A stretch of DNA of 25,124 nucleotides from Actinomycetota bacterium (GTDB taxonomy: Bacteria > Actinomycetota > Actinomycetes > S36-B12). The notes beneath the pieces are model-generated. The model saw nothing but the letters and a program-made list of their open reading frames with translations. It searched no databases and was not told where the DNA came from. The stretch is taken from the NCBI GenBank assembly GCA_016870425.1, contig VGBQ01000010.1, positions 1 to 25,124 on the forward strand, written 5' to 3'. The first letter of the stretch is position 1. Each line of letters begins with the position of its first letter. Below are positions 6,406-14,444 of the stretch, one piece after another. Position numbers and translations under genes: made by a program.

Positions 6406-7536
6406 TCAGGCTGCGGGAGCCGGATCAGCAGGCTTGGCGGCAGCGAAGGTGCGGTTGGCCCGACGGAACCACAGGACGAGCGCCAGGATGCCGATGATGA
6501 TCTGGGGCAGGTAGGAGGCCATGCGCCACACGACGTCGGCGGCCTGCGCCACTGAGCCTGAGACGCCCATGCTCTGCAGGAGCGCGATCATGAGCGCGTC
6601 CGTGGTCCCCAGGCCCCCCGGCGTGATGGGGACCATGAGCATGATCTGGCTGGTGGCAAAAGCGGCGAAAGCGGCGAGCGGCGAGGTCCCGGTCGTGTCC
6701 CAGCCCTCCACGCCGCGCAGCGAGGCATAGAAGATGGCGAACTGGGTGAGGATGACGGAGAGCTGCGCGATCGTGAGGAAGAGCCAGCGCCTGCGGAGTA
6801 CGTCGTACATATCACCGCGAAACTTCGTGATCGGCGCGACCAGGTCGAGGTCCTTGAGTTTGGACACGTGCTTGCGCAGCGGATTGATGAGCTTGTTGCC
6901 GAGGTTGCCGATGGCCACCGCAATCTTGGGGCTGCGCATGATGAGGACGAATCCGACGATGACCACGACGAGGATGCCCAGGCCGAGCGGTGCCACCCAG
7001 TTATAGCTGCTGTTTCCGCCCTCGATGCTCAGGGCGGCGACCCCGAGGATGGGCAGTCCGAGGCTCACGAAGATGCTCCACAGCCCGACCGCGGTGATCG
7101 CGGCGGTCGCCGCCGATCCCGGGATCCGGTACGACGCGAGCATGGCGTACTGGACAGCCAGGCCGAACGCGCCGCCAGCCGGGACGCCATTGGAGATCGC
7201 GAAGGCGGCCTGGTTGACCTGCTGCGAGGGCCCGTACTTCAAGCCCGGTGTCGCCGCCATGAAGGGGAAGCCATAGGCGACGAGGTAGAGGATGACGGTT
7301 GCGGCGATGATGATCAGCGCCATCGTGGTCATGCCTTCGAGCTCGGCGAACGCCGCCTGATAGCCCGATCCCGTGACCTGGGGGATGACCCGCACGAAGA
7401 TGAAGATGATGAAGATGAGGCCGATGACCCCGAGGATGATCGACTTCTTCTTGTCGAGCGCCGCGGTCGGCGGCGCTGCCGCGCCGGGGGCGGAGTCCGG
7501 GGTCGGCGCCACCGGGGTGTCAGACGTCTCGCTCAC
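6406..7536 (-). CDS. Flippase-like membrane protein (LPG synthase TM region / UPF0104 family)
   Basis: This is a 376-residue polytopic membrane protein with roughly eight transmembrane helices, a Pro/Ala-rich N-terminal tail (1-28) and a Pro/Ala C-terminal tail. The motif V-P-I-T-P-G-G-L-G-T-T-D-A near 305-317 is the hallmark of the lysylphosphatidylglycerol-synthase transmembrane family, whose members move or modify lipids, or act in glycolipid assembly. The soluble aminoacyl-transferase domain of MprF is absent, so a flippase-like role is more likely than LPG synthesis. The start is a GTG at 7536 with GGGAGG 4 nt upstream. A TAGGGT box at 7563-7558 could be its -10. It forms an operon with the GDSL hydrolase gene. 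Confidence 0.8.
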   Translation of the reverse strand: MSETSDTPVAPTPDSAPGAAAPPTAALDKKKSIILGVIGLIFIIFIFVRVIPQVTGSGYQAAFAELEGMTTMALIIIAATVILYLVAYGFPFMAATPGLKYGPSQQVNQAAFAISNGVPAGGAFGLAVQYAMLASYRIPGSAATAAITAVGLWSIFVSLGLPILGVAALSIEGGNSSYNWVAPLGLGILVVVIVGFVLIMRSPKIAVAIGNLGNKLINPLRKHVSKLKDLDLVAPITKFRGDMYDVLRRRWLFLTIAQLSVILTQFAIFYASLRGVEGWDTTGTSPLAAFAAFATSQIMLMVPITPGGLGTTDALMIALLQSMGVSGSVAQAADVVWRMASYLPQIIIGILALVLWFRRANRTFAAAKPADPAPAA

Positions 7537-7626
7537 GTGCCCTCCCTGTCCAGGGTGACCCTAGCCCCTCCTCCTCTCGGGGGGGCGGATGCCGGACTCC
7601 TTCACCCCATTGACAGGATGACGGCC

Positions 7627-8250
7627 ATGCCCTTGGACCACGTCTCCTACGCCTGCTCGCCGGGCGAACTCGCCGAGGTCGTGCAGCGCATCGGCTCGGA
7701 GCTGGGCGCCGCCTTCGTCGACGGCGGGATCCATCCCGCCTTCGGCACGCGCAACTTCATCCTGCCTCTCGCTCACGGTGTCTATGTCGAGGTTGTGGCC
7801 GCACTCGATCACCCCGCGGCCGACAAGGCCCCCTTCGGACGCGCGGTGCGTCACCGCGCCGACGAGGGCGGTGGATGGCTCGCCTGGGTCGTGGCGGTCG
7901 ATGAGATCGGCGTCGTCGAGCAGCGGCTCGGGCGCGAGAGCGTCCGAGGCCAACGCATCCGCCCGGACGGCCAGGAACTCCAGTGGCGACAGATCGGCGT
8001 GCTCGACCTCATCGACGACCCGCAGCTGCCCTACTTCATCGAGTGGCAGTCGACCGACTGCCATCCTGCGCGCGACGGCGGCACGGTCGAACTCACCTCT
8101 ATCGAGTTGAACGGCGACCCGGAGACACTCCAGGGCTGGATGGCACAGGGAGATGGCCTGCCCCCGCAGATCACCTGGGTGGCAGGCGACGAGCCGGGGA
8201 TCGTGTCCTGCGGATTCCTGACACCCCGAGGATTCGTGCGCGTCGACTAG
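7627..8250 (+). CDS. Glyoxalase-like (VOC superfamily) domain protein
   Basis: The 207-residue product begins M-P-L-D-H-V-S-Y-A-C, with the early Asp-His of the glyoxalase-like domain, followed by an A-F-G-T-R-N-F-I-L-P-L segment and an acidic Y-V-E-V-V strand, as in the glyoxalase_3-type proteins of actinobacteria. VOC proteins coordinate a metal through such His and Glu residues; the reaction here is unknown. The ATG at 7627 is preferred over the in-frame ATG at 7618 because AGGA at 7615-7618 is then well placed (8 nt). The frame is open far upstream, but that part is antisense to the flippase-like gene and not coding. It is followed after 23 bp by the AI-2E family gene, which has its own promoter-like box. 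Confidence 0.8.
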   Translation: MPLDHVSYACSPGELAEVVQRIGSELGAAFVDGGIHPAFGTRNFILPLAHGVYVEVVAALDHPAADKAPFGRAVRHRADEGGGWLAWVVAVDEIGVVEQRLGRESVRGQRIRPDGQELQWRQIGVLDLIDDPQLPYFIEWQSTDCHPARDGGTVELTSIELNGDPETLQGWMAQGDGLPPQITWVAGDEPGIVSCGFLTPRGFVRVD

Positions 8251-8261
8251 CGCCGGTCCGC

Positions 8262-8267
8262 TACGGT
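8262..8267 (+). promoter_or_regulatory. -10 box of the AI-2E family gene (leaderless)
   Basis: TACGGT followed by CCGGTC (6 nt) and the ATG at 8274. It lies inside a direct repeat, CGGTCCG at 8254-8260 and again at 8264-8270, 10 bp apart. No clear -35. Confidence 0.45.
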
Positions 8268-8273
8268 CCGGTC

Positions 8274-9476
8274 ATGAGCGACACCACTCCTGCCCCAGCG
8301 ACAACGCCCCCCGCCGACGACTCCGACGGGGGCGAGGCAGGTTTCGGCGTGCCTGACACCCTCAAGACATGGGCGGGCATGACCTGGCGCATCCTGGTCA
8401 TCCTCGCCGGCTTCGGGGTCCTGATCTTCCTCATGGGCCAGATCTCGATCGTGCTCATTGCACTCTTCCTGGCGGCCTTCTTCACCGCGCTGGCGTCGCC
8501 CATCATGAATTTCCTGCAGCATCGCGCGAAGCTCCACAAGGTCGTGGCGATGATCCTGGCCATCATCATCATCGGCATCTCGGTCGTCCTGGTGCTCGGC
8601 ATCGTCGTCAGATCGATCGTCAATGAAGCACCCGACCTCGCGACGTCGATCCAGGACTCGATGTCCGAGATCCAGAAGTGGACCTCCGGGCCGCCGCTCA
8701 ACCTCTCGGACACCGACTTCAACAACTACCTCACCCAGGTCGAGAACTGGGGCAAAAACTTCGCTCTCGACATCGGCTCGTCAGCCCTGGGTTCCGTCGG
8801 CGACATCGTGCTCGGGGGCTCGGTCTTCATCTTCGGCGTGATCTTCTTCATGCTGTCACGCGCGGCCATCTGGCAGTGGGCCATCGACTGGATGCCGACG
8901 AGGGCCCGCCCCTACGTCGACACCTCCGGGCACCTGGCCTGGGAGTCCCTCGCGGGCTACACGCGCGGCACGGTGATCGTCGCGCTCTGCGACTCGATCC
9001 TGGTCTTCATCGGACTGCTCATCCTGCAGGTGCCGATGGCCCCTGCGCTCGCCGCGATCGTCTTCTTCGGTGCCTTCATCCCGGTCATCGGTGCGCCCAT
9101 CGCGACCTTCTTCGCCGCCATCGTGGCGCTGGCCGAGCGCGGTCCGATTGTCGCGGTGCTGGTCATTGCCCTCACCGTCGTGGTCGGATCCTTCGACGGT
9201 GACGTCATGCAGCCACTGGTCATGGGCAAGGCGGTCAGCCTCAATCCCCTGGCCATCATCATCCTCATCGCGATCGGGTCGATCCTGCTCGGCATCATCG
9301 GGGCGCTGGTCGCCGTGCCGATCGGTGCATCGATCTATCGCGTCCTGAAATACCTCACCAACCGCGACCCAGAGCACCCGCTCCCCGGGCATCCACCACC
9401 GGAGGATCCCGACGCGCCGTCAGCCGCGGCGGACACCGCGCCGGCTACCACCGGGGCAGCGACTTCCCCGGGTTGA
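8274..9476 (+). CDS. AI-2E family membrane transporter
   Basis: The 400-residue protein has the layout of the AI-2E (PF01594-type) permeases: paired N-terminal helices (about 37-75), a third helix near 85-112, an extracytoplasmic segment (about 113-180), then a conserved C-terminal bundle with G-Y-T-R-G-T, G-A-F-I-P-V-I-G-A-P-I-A and Q-P-L-V-M-G-K-A-V-S-L-N-P-L. Members are exporters or sodium/proton antiporters; the name reflects the E. coli autoinducer-2 exporter, and substrate cannot be inferred here. Both tails are Pro/Ala/Asp-rich. The ATG at 8274 has no Shine-Dalgarno sequence but a TACGGT box 6 nt upstream. The last 32 bp overlap the 3' end of the opposing FAD oxidase gene. Confidence 0.88.
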   Translation: MSDTTPAPATTPPADDSDGGEAGFGVPDTLKTWAGMTWRILVILAGFGVLIFLMGQISIVLIALFLAAFFTALASPIMNFLQHRAKLHKVVAMILAIIIIGISVVLVLGIVVRSIVNEAPDLATSIQDSMSEIQKWTSGPPLNLSDTDFNNYLTQVENWGKNFALDIGSSALGSVGDIVLGGSVFIFGVIFFMLSRAAIWQWAIDWMPTRARPYVDTSGHLAWESLAGYTRGTVIVALCDSILVFIGLLILQVPMAPALAAIVFFGAFIPVIGAPIATFFAAIVALAERGPIVAVLVIALTVVVGSFDGDVMQPLVMGKAVSLNPLAIIILIAIGSILLGIIGALVAVPIGASIYRVLKYLTNRDPEHPLPGHPPPEDPDAPSAAADTAPATTGAATSPG

Positions 9477-10830
9477 GAACACCGCGCGGGTCGAAGGCTT
9501 CCTTGAGCCTGAAGTGCAGGTCGCGGGCGGGCTCATCGAGTTCGCCCGCGAGGGAGCGGCGCTTGAGGAGCCCGATGCCGTGCTCGCCGGTCACGGTGCC
9601 ACCCAGCCGCACGGCCACCTCGAGGATCTCGTCAAAGGCAGCCATCCCCCGCTCGGCCGCTTCCGCATCACCCCGCGGAGTCACGATCGTCGGATGCAGG
9701 TTGCCGTCGCCGGCGTGCCCGAAGGTCCCGATCAGCACATCATGCCTGTGCGCAATCGCCTCGATCTCCGCGACAGCTACCGCGAGGGCGCTCCGCGGGA
9801 CGGCCACATCGTCGAGCAGCCAGTCGCCTTTAGCCTCAAGCGCAGGGATTGCCATGCGCCGGGCACCTAGCAGCATGTCGGCCTGCTCCGGGTCCTCCGA
9901 GCGATAGCCCTCCCGGGCTCCGGAGCCCAGGCAGGCGGCCAGGATGGCATCGGCCTCGAGCGTGGCACCTGCTCCAGGCTGATCGGACTGACCGATCAGC
10001 AGGGCCCCGGCATCGACGGGAAGCCCGGACGGACGCCACTCCTCCACGGCTTGCATCGTGGTGCGGTCGAGGAGCTCGAGCAGGCTCGGAGTGGTCGTCG
10101 CCATGATGCGCTCCACTGCGCGTCCCGCGGTGGCGACATCGTCGAAGAGTGCGACGACGGTGGTGGCCGGAGGCGGGAGGGGTCGCAGCCGCAGCCGCGC
10201 CATCGTCACGATGCCGAGGGTGCCTTCACTGCCGACGATCAGGCCGGCGAGGTCATAGCCGGCGACCCCCTTGACTGTCCGGCGCCCAAAGCGGCTCACT
10301 CGCCCGTCGGGGAGAACCACCTCCAGGCCGAGGACGGCATCGCGCGTCACGCCATACTTCACGCAGCACAGGCCGCCGGCGTTGGTATTGACATTGCCCC
10401 CGATGGAGCAGAAGTCCTTGCTCGCCGGATCAGGGGCGTAGAAGAGTCCGTCCTGCGCAACGCGCTCGCGCAAATCGGTGTTGAAGATACCCGGCTCGGT
10501 TTCGACGAATCCGTTGGCAATGTCGACGGTGCGCACCTCGCGCATGCGCTCCAAGCACAGCACGATGCTCCCGTCGATCGCGTTGGAGCCACCGGTGAGA
10601 CCCGAACCCGCACCGCGGGGCACCACGGGCACGCGATGCTCGTGGGCGGAGCGCATCAGCGCCGCCACCTGCTCGGTCGTGCGCGGGAAGACCACGGCGA
10701 AGGGCACCCCGGCCTCGGTGCCGGTCGAGCGATCGAAGCGATAGGACTCGATGATGTCGCCATCGATGACGATGTCGCCGGCGTCGAGAGCCGCATCTGC
10801 CGCTGCGAGGACGTGATCCTCGGGGCTCAT
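9445..10830 (-). CDS. FAD-binding oxidase (GlcD / D-lactate dehydrogenase type)
   Basis: The 461-residue protein is a flavoprotein of the PCMH/VAO fold: the FAD-binding loop P-R-G-A-G-S-G-L-T-G-G-S is at 71-82, D-P-A-S-K-D-F-C-S-I-G-G-N-V-N-T-N-A-G-G follows, and the C-terminal domain has F-G-H-A-G-D-G-N-L-H-P and G-T-V-T-G-E-H-G-I-G, as in glycolate oxidase subunit GlcD and D-lactate dehydrogenases. It should oxidise a 2-hydroxy acid; the exact substrate is open. The GlcE and GlcF partners are not adjacent. The start is the ATG at 10830, which overlaps the carboxypeptidase stop as ATGA, so translation is coupled. The in-frame extension upstream lies inside that gene and is rejected. It is the last gene of a four-gene minus-strand unit. 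Confidence 0.9.
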   Translation of the reverse strand: MSPEDHVLAAADAALDAGDIVIDGDIIESYRFDRSTGTEAGVPFAVVFPRTTEQVAALMRSAHEHRVPVVPRGAGSGLTGGSNAIDGSIVLCLERMREVRTVDIANGFVETEPGIFNTDLRERVAQDGLFYAPDPASKDFCSIGGNVNTNAGGLCCVKYGVTRDAVLGLEVVLPDGRVSRFGRRTVKGVAGYDLAGLIVGSEGTLGIVTMARLRLRPLPPPATTVVALFDDVATAGRAVERIMATTTPSLLELLDRTTMQAVEEWRPSGLPVDAGALLIGQSDQPGAGATLEADAILAACLGSGAREGYRSEDPEQADMLLGARRMAIPALEAKGDWLLDDVAVPRSALAVAVAEIEAIAHRHDVLIGTFGHAGDGNLHPTIVTPRGDAEAAERGMAAFDEILEVAVRLGGTVTGEHGIGLLKRRSLAGELDEPARDLHFRLKEAFDPRGVLNPGKSLPRW

Positions 10831-12050
10831 GCGCAACCCTGCACGACTGCGGCGACGGAGTCGATGGCCAGGCTCGTCGACGATGTGGGGTAGGCCGCAG
10901 GACGATGATTGACCAGGATCGCAAAGCTCCGCCAGCGGCCATCTCGCCCCTGGGTGACGCCAGCGAGCGTGGATACGCCCGTCAGACTGCCCGTCTTGGC
11001 AGCGACCTTGCCTCGGGCACACGACGCGGGTGGGGACGCAAAACGATTGATGAGCGTCCCCGTGCGGCCGGCCACAGGTAGTCCGTCGATGAGGGCATCG
11101 AGGCGGGCATCACCCAGGGCCACGTCGAGCAACTCGGTGAGGGCGGTCGCCGTGAGGCGATTGCGCCCCGACAGTCCGCTTCCGTCGACCAGGCGCAGTG
11201 GCCAACTCGCGACACCGAGGTCACGCAGGGCCTCCTGAGCCGCGCTGGATGCGCTGCTCCAGGTGGCCGGATAGCCGCGCGCGAGCGCCACCTGTCGGAA
11301 CAGCACCTCCGCGACGTTGTTCTCGCTGACACGCAGCATGAGCTCGACAGCCTCACGGAGGCTGTGGGGGCGAATGACAGTAATGCGGCGGGCGTCGGCG
11401 TCGGCAAGGACACGCGAGCCCGCACGGGCATTGACTCCCCTCGCCCGCACGCCCTGTACGAAGGATGTCCATGCCGTGAGGACGGTGTCATTCGAGTAGT
11501 CGCCGACAAAACCCAACGGCCGAACGGCGGCGGCGTACGTCGGACGGTCCCCCGGAGCCCAGCCCTGTGCATCCGTGGGTTGCGGGAAGAGATAGTCATC
11601 GATGTCCACGACCACGCTGGTGACTCCGGCCTGTCGGAGCTTGCGTGCGGTCCGCGCAGCCAGATCAGCCACGTCTGCCCTCGTGAGAAGCGGGTCACCC
11701 CCGCCGACGAGGACGATGCGGCCGCTGGACGCACCCTCGACGACACGCGTTGCGAAGCGATGCTCCGCGCCGAGCGTCACGAGCGACGTCGCCGCGGTGA
11801 CGACCTTCATCGTGGAGGCCGGCACCTGGCGCTCATCACCGCCGTCATCGGCCACGGTCGCGTCAGAGCCCACATCCCGGACATGCACGGTCGCATCCGC
11901 ACCGAGGGCGGGGGCGCGCATACCTGCGGCGACGGCGCGCTCCATCCGATCATCCGCGGGCGATGCGGCCGTCGGTGCGGCCATGAGACCGACCACCAGC
12001 GCCGCGGCGGTGGCGGCGACCAGGCTCCGTGCTGCACGCGCGTGCGTCAC
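10827..12050 (-). CDS. D-alanyl-D-alanine carboxypeptidase (peptidase S13, PBP4-like)
   Basis: This secreted enzyme trims or cleaves D-Ala cross-links in peptidoglycan. The 407-residue product has a signal peptide (hydrophobic core about 10-28, cleavage near A-A-S at 28-30). All three penicillin-binding motifs are present: S-T-M-K with Ser79 and Lys82, S-E-N at 241-243, and K-T-G at 351-353. Spacing between the first two motifs fits S13 proteins with their insert domains. The start is a GTG overlapping the stop of the SDR gene (GTGA), and its own stop overlaps the next ATG. Finding a wall enzyme between a dehydrogenase and an oxidase in one coupled unit is unusual; the DacB of many actinobacteria sits elsewhere. 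Confidence 0.9.
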   Translation of the reverse strand: MTHARAARSLVAATAAALVVGLMAAPTAASPADDRMERAVAAGMRAPALGADATVHVRDVGSDATVADDGGDERQVPASTMKVVTAATSLVTLGAEHRFATRVVEGASSGRIVLVGGGDPLLTRADVADLAARTARKLRQAGVTSVVVDIDDYLFPQPTDAQGWAPGDRPTYAAAVRPLGFVGDYSNDTVLTAWTSFVQGVRARGVNARAGSRVLADADARRITVIRPHSLREAVELMLRVSENNVAEVLFRQVALARGYPATWSSASSAAQEALRDLGVASWPLRLVDGSGLSGRNRLTATALTELLDVALGDARLDALIDGLPVAGRTGTLINRFASPPASCARGKVAAKTGSLTGVSTLAGVTQGRDGRWRSFAILVNHRPAAYPTSSTSLAIDSVAAVVQGCA

Positions 12051-12886
12051 AGGCCCGCCCTCTTGCGGGCGACGTACTCGAAGACAGACGAGTGACCCGT
12101 GGGGGCCAGCCGCGCCAGCAGGTCGCCGGCATAGGTCTCGGGCCCGATGAGCACGCGCGCTCGCCGACGGGAGGTGCCGTCGATGATCTTGCGCGCGGCG
12201 ACGGACGGCTCGATGACGAGGAAGCGGTCATAGGCCCGTAGTCCCACCTCCCACTCGGCCTCGCTCACGCCTACTCCACGCCGCGCGTGCCGCGCGATCG
12301 CGGTCTTGATGCCTCCGGGATAGACGGTCGTGACACCGATGCCCCGTGGAGCGAGCTCGGTGCGCAGCGCCATGCTGAAGCCACGGACGCCGAACTTCGA
12401 CGCGGAGTACACCGAGTTGCCCACGGGAGCGACGATCCCGAAGAGACTGGAGATGTTGGTGATCTGAGCACCGGAGCCAAGACTCGGCAGAGCGGCAGCC
12501 GTCACCGCAAGCACTCCGCGCAGGTTGATGGCTAGCAGCCAGTCGACGTCGGCGATGCTCACCTGCTCGAAGCGTCCGGCCAGAGCAACGCCCGCATTGT
12601 TGATGACAAGGGTGAGGCGCCCGTGTTGCGCGAGCGCCTGGGACACGACGTCGGCGGGCGTCTGCGGCTCAGCGAGATCCGCGACGATGGCGGTCACCTC
12701 ACGATCAGGTCGGCGCACGCGCAGGCGCCCCGCGAGATCCTCGAGGCCAGCAGCATCGCGATCGACGAGCGCGACGTTGCTCCCCTCGCGCACCAGGCGC
12801 TCGGCGATGGCGGCTCCGATGCCGCCGGCAGCGCCGGTGACGAGTGCCACGCCCCCGTCAATGCGGTAGTCAGGCTGCCGGGACAT
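12047..12886 (-). CDS. Short-chain dehydrogenase/reductase (SDR)
   Basis: This 279-residue classical SDR has the cofactor motif V-T-G-A-A-G-G-I-G (16-24), Asp42 at the end of the second strand (favouring NAD over NADP), N-N-A-G at 96-99, catalytic Ser146/147 in N-I-S-S, and Y160-S-A-S-K164. After the active site, P-G-G-I-K-T closes the cofactor loop. The ATG at 12886 is chosen over upstream in-frame starts because GAGAGG lies 5 nt before it and the protein then begins directly ahead of the Rossmann fold. It overlaps the 3' end of the monooxygenase gene by 17 bp. BVMO-SDR pairs often act in sequence on alcohol/ketone substrates, the SDR making the ketone; here that is inference. Confidence 0.9.
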   Translation of the reverse strand: MSRQPDYRIDGGVALVTGAAGGIGAAIAERLVREGSNVALVDRDAAGLEDLAGRLRVRRPDREVTAIVADLAEPQTPADVVSQALAQHGRLTLVINNAGVALAGRFEQVSIADVDWLLAINLRGVLAVTAAALPSLGSGAQITNISSLFGIVAPVGNSVYSASKFGVRGFSMALRTELAPRGIGVTTVYPGGIKTAIARHARRGVGVSEAEWEVGLRAYDRFLVIEPSVAARKIIDGTSRRRARVLIGPETYAGDLLARLAPTGHSSVFEYVARKRAGL

Positions 12887-14342
12887 GGGTGCCTCTCTTC
12901 CGGTGACGAGTGCGATACGCCCCGCGGTCAAAGGAGCGCATCATCCGCGCGAAGGCGTGCGTGCTACCCGGCCACAGCGCGACATTGCGACCGTGGCCAT
13001 TCTGGTACCACGACTGGCAGCCGCCCTGCTGCCACACCGTCGAGGCGAGACGGCGATCGATGTCCTCGACGTAGCGGCGCTGCGCAGTCGCGTCGACCTC
13101 CATCACGAGTCCGGAGGCCACGGCGGGCACGAGGTAGCCGATCTGGGCTTCGGACATGAGCACGACCGATGAGTGCCCGAGCCCGGTGTTGGGTCCTTGG
13201 AGGATGTAGAGATTGGGAAAGCCCGCGACCGTCGTGCCCTTGTAAGCGCTCATGTCGTTGCGGGCGAACGCCTCGGTGAGGGTCTCACCTCCTCGTCCGA
13301 CCACGCGATCGGCCAACGGTGGCTCCAGGACCCTGAAGCCCGTGGCCCAGACGATGACATCGACCGCGTGCTCTACGCCATCGTTGTCGACCACACCGGT
13401 CGACGTGACACGCGCGAGGCCGGGCGCGACAGTCACGTTGTCACGGGCGAGAGCGGGGTAATAGTCGTCACTGAGCAGGATGCGCTTGCATCCCATGGCG
13501 TAGCCCGGCGTGAGCTTGCGCCTGAGCTCAGGGTCGGACACCTGGGCCTCGAGGTGCCGGCGGGCGATGCGCTCGCCCATCGTGCGAAACACGCCCTGCC
13601 GGGTGAAGGACAGGAGTTGCACCTCGCGGGCCCAGGAGCTCACGGCGCGCATGCTCCGCTGGAGCGGTGGCAGCGCCGCAAGGGATGAGCGGTACCAGGC
13701 CGGGATACCCCGATCCCGACGCGGCATGACCCACGGCGGAGTGCGCTGCAGGACGACAACCGCCTCGGCATCGGGCGCAATGGCCGGGATCACCTGGATC
13801 GCGGATGCACCCGTGCCCACCACCGCCACACGCTTGCCACGCAGGTCGACTCCGTGATCCCAGCGCGCGGTATGCATCGTCGGACCGGTGAAGTCGGCCG
13901 CTCCTGGGATATCCGGATAGAGGGGTTCCGTGAGACCGCCGCATGCGCTGATGAGCACATCGGCCACGATCATGCCGCGCGTGGTCTCGACGTGCCAGGC
14001 ATCGTCAGCCTCGTGCCACTGCGCGTGCGTGACCTCCGTCCCCAGGCGCATGGCCGGCTCCAGGCCGAAGATCTCCACGACCGACTCGAGATAGGCGCGG
14101 ATCTCCTCCTGGCCGGCAAACCTCCGGGTCCACTCAGGCCACGGCGCGACCTCGAGCTCATAGAGGCGGCTTTGCACATCGCAGGCACAGCCGGGGTAGG
14201 TGTTGTCTCGCCACGCGCCACCCACGCAAGCGCCACGGTCGACGATGACGAGGTCGGTGACGCCCGCTCGGCGCAGGTCGATGGCCGCGGCGATCCCAGA
14301 GAAGCCAGCGCCCACGATGCAGGCGCGCACTCGCTGGGTCAC
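12870..14342 (-). CDS. Flavin-containing monooxygenase, Baeyer-Villiger type
   Basis: The 490-residue protein (from the GTG at 14342) starts with an FAD Rossmann motif G-A-G-F-S-G (11-16), has the BVMO fingerprint F-T-G-P-T-M-H-T-A-R-W-D (about 151-162; consensus F-x-G-x-x-x-H-x-x-x-W), and a second NADPH-binding motif G-T-G-A-S-A near 176-181. BVMOs insert oxygen next to a carbonyl to form an ester or lactone. An upstream in-frame GTG at 14387 is rejected because it lies at the base of the katG terminator hairpin and lacks any start signal. The chosen GTG is preceded by TATCGT and 6 nt, suggesting a leaderless message. It is the first gene of the coupled four-gene unit. Substrate unknown. 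Confidence 0.88.
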   Translation of the reverse strand: MTQRVRACIVGAGFSGIAAAIDLRRAGVTDLVIVDRGACVGGAWRDNTYPGCACDVQSRLYELEVAPWPEWTRRFAGQEEIRAYLESVVEIFGLEPAMRLGTEVTHAQWHEADDAWHVETTRGMIVADVLISACGGLTEPLYPDIPGAADFTGPTMHTARWDHGVDLRGKRVAVVGTGASAIQVIPAIAPDAEAVVVLQRTPPWVMPRRDRGIPAWYRSSLAALPPLQRSMRAVSSWAREVQLLSFTRQGVFRTMGERIARRHLEAQVSDPELRRKLTPGYAMGCKRILLSDDYYPALARDNVTVAPGLARVTSTGVVDNDGVEHAVDVIVWATGFRVLEPPLADRVVGRGGETLTEAFARNDMSAYKGTTVAGFPNLYILQGPNTGLGHSSVVLMSEAQIGYLVPAVASGLVMEVDATAQRRYVEDIDRRLASTVWQQGGCQSWYQNGHGRNVALWPGSTHAFARMMRSFDRGAYRTRHRKRGTHVPAA

Positions 14343-14348
14343 CGGGTC

Positions 14349-14354
14349 ACGATA
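14349..14354 (-). promoter_or_regulatory. -10 box of the monooxygenase operon (leaderless)
   Basis: TATCGT on the minus strand, then GACCCG and the GTG start at 14342. No convincing -35 (GGTCCC at 17-nt spacing). Confidence 0.5.
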
Positions 14355-14386
14355 CCTGCGAATCCCTGCGGGGACCCCCGGAAGCA

Positions 14387-14428
14387 CGGCAGCGCCGCTC
14401 GGGCCGGAGGACCCGTGCGGCGCTGCCG
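14387..14428 (-). terminator. katG terminator hairpin
   Basis: A perfect 12-bp inverted repeat: arm 14387-14398 (CGGCAGCGCCGC on plus) pairs with 14417-14428. The loop holds a further 4-bp stem (CGGG 14400-14403, CCCG 14412-14415). It begins 17 nt after the katG stop. No U-tract follows, as is usual in this GC range. It separates katG from the monooxygenase operon. Confidence 0.75.
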
Positions 14429-14444
14429 TCGTGCGTGAGCGGGA

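Noticed and set aside
7610..7615. A perfect TTGACA on the plus strand before the glyoxalase-like gene
   Set aside because: A -10 at the right distance would lie inside the coding region, and none is present there.
6868..7626. A long 5' extension of the glyoxalase-like frame
   Set aside because: It is antisense to the flippase-like gene and acidic low-complexity in character; homology begins at the ATG at 7627.
10831..11022. An N-terminal extension of the FAD oxidase
   Set aside because: It lies inside the carboxypeptidase gene; the ATGA overlap at 10827-10830 gives a normal start.
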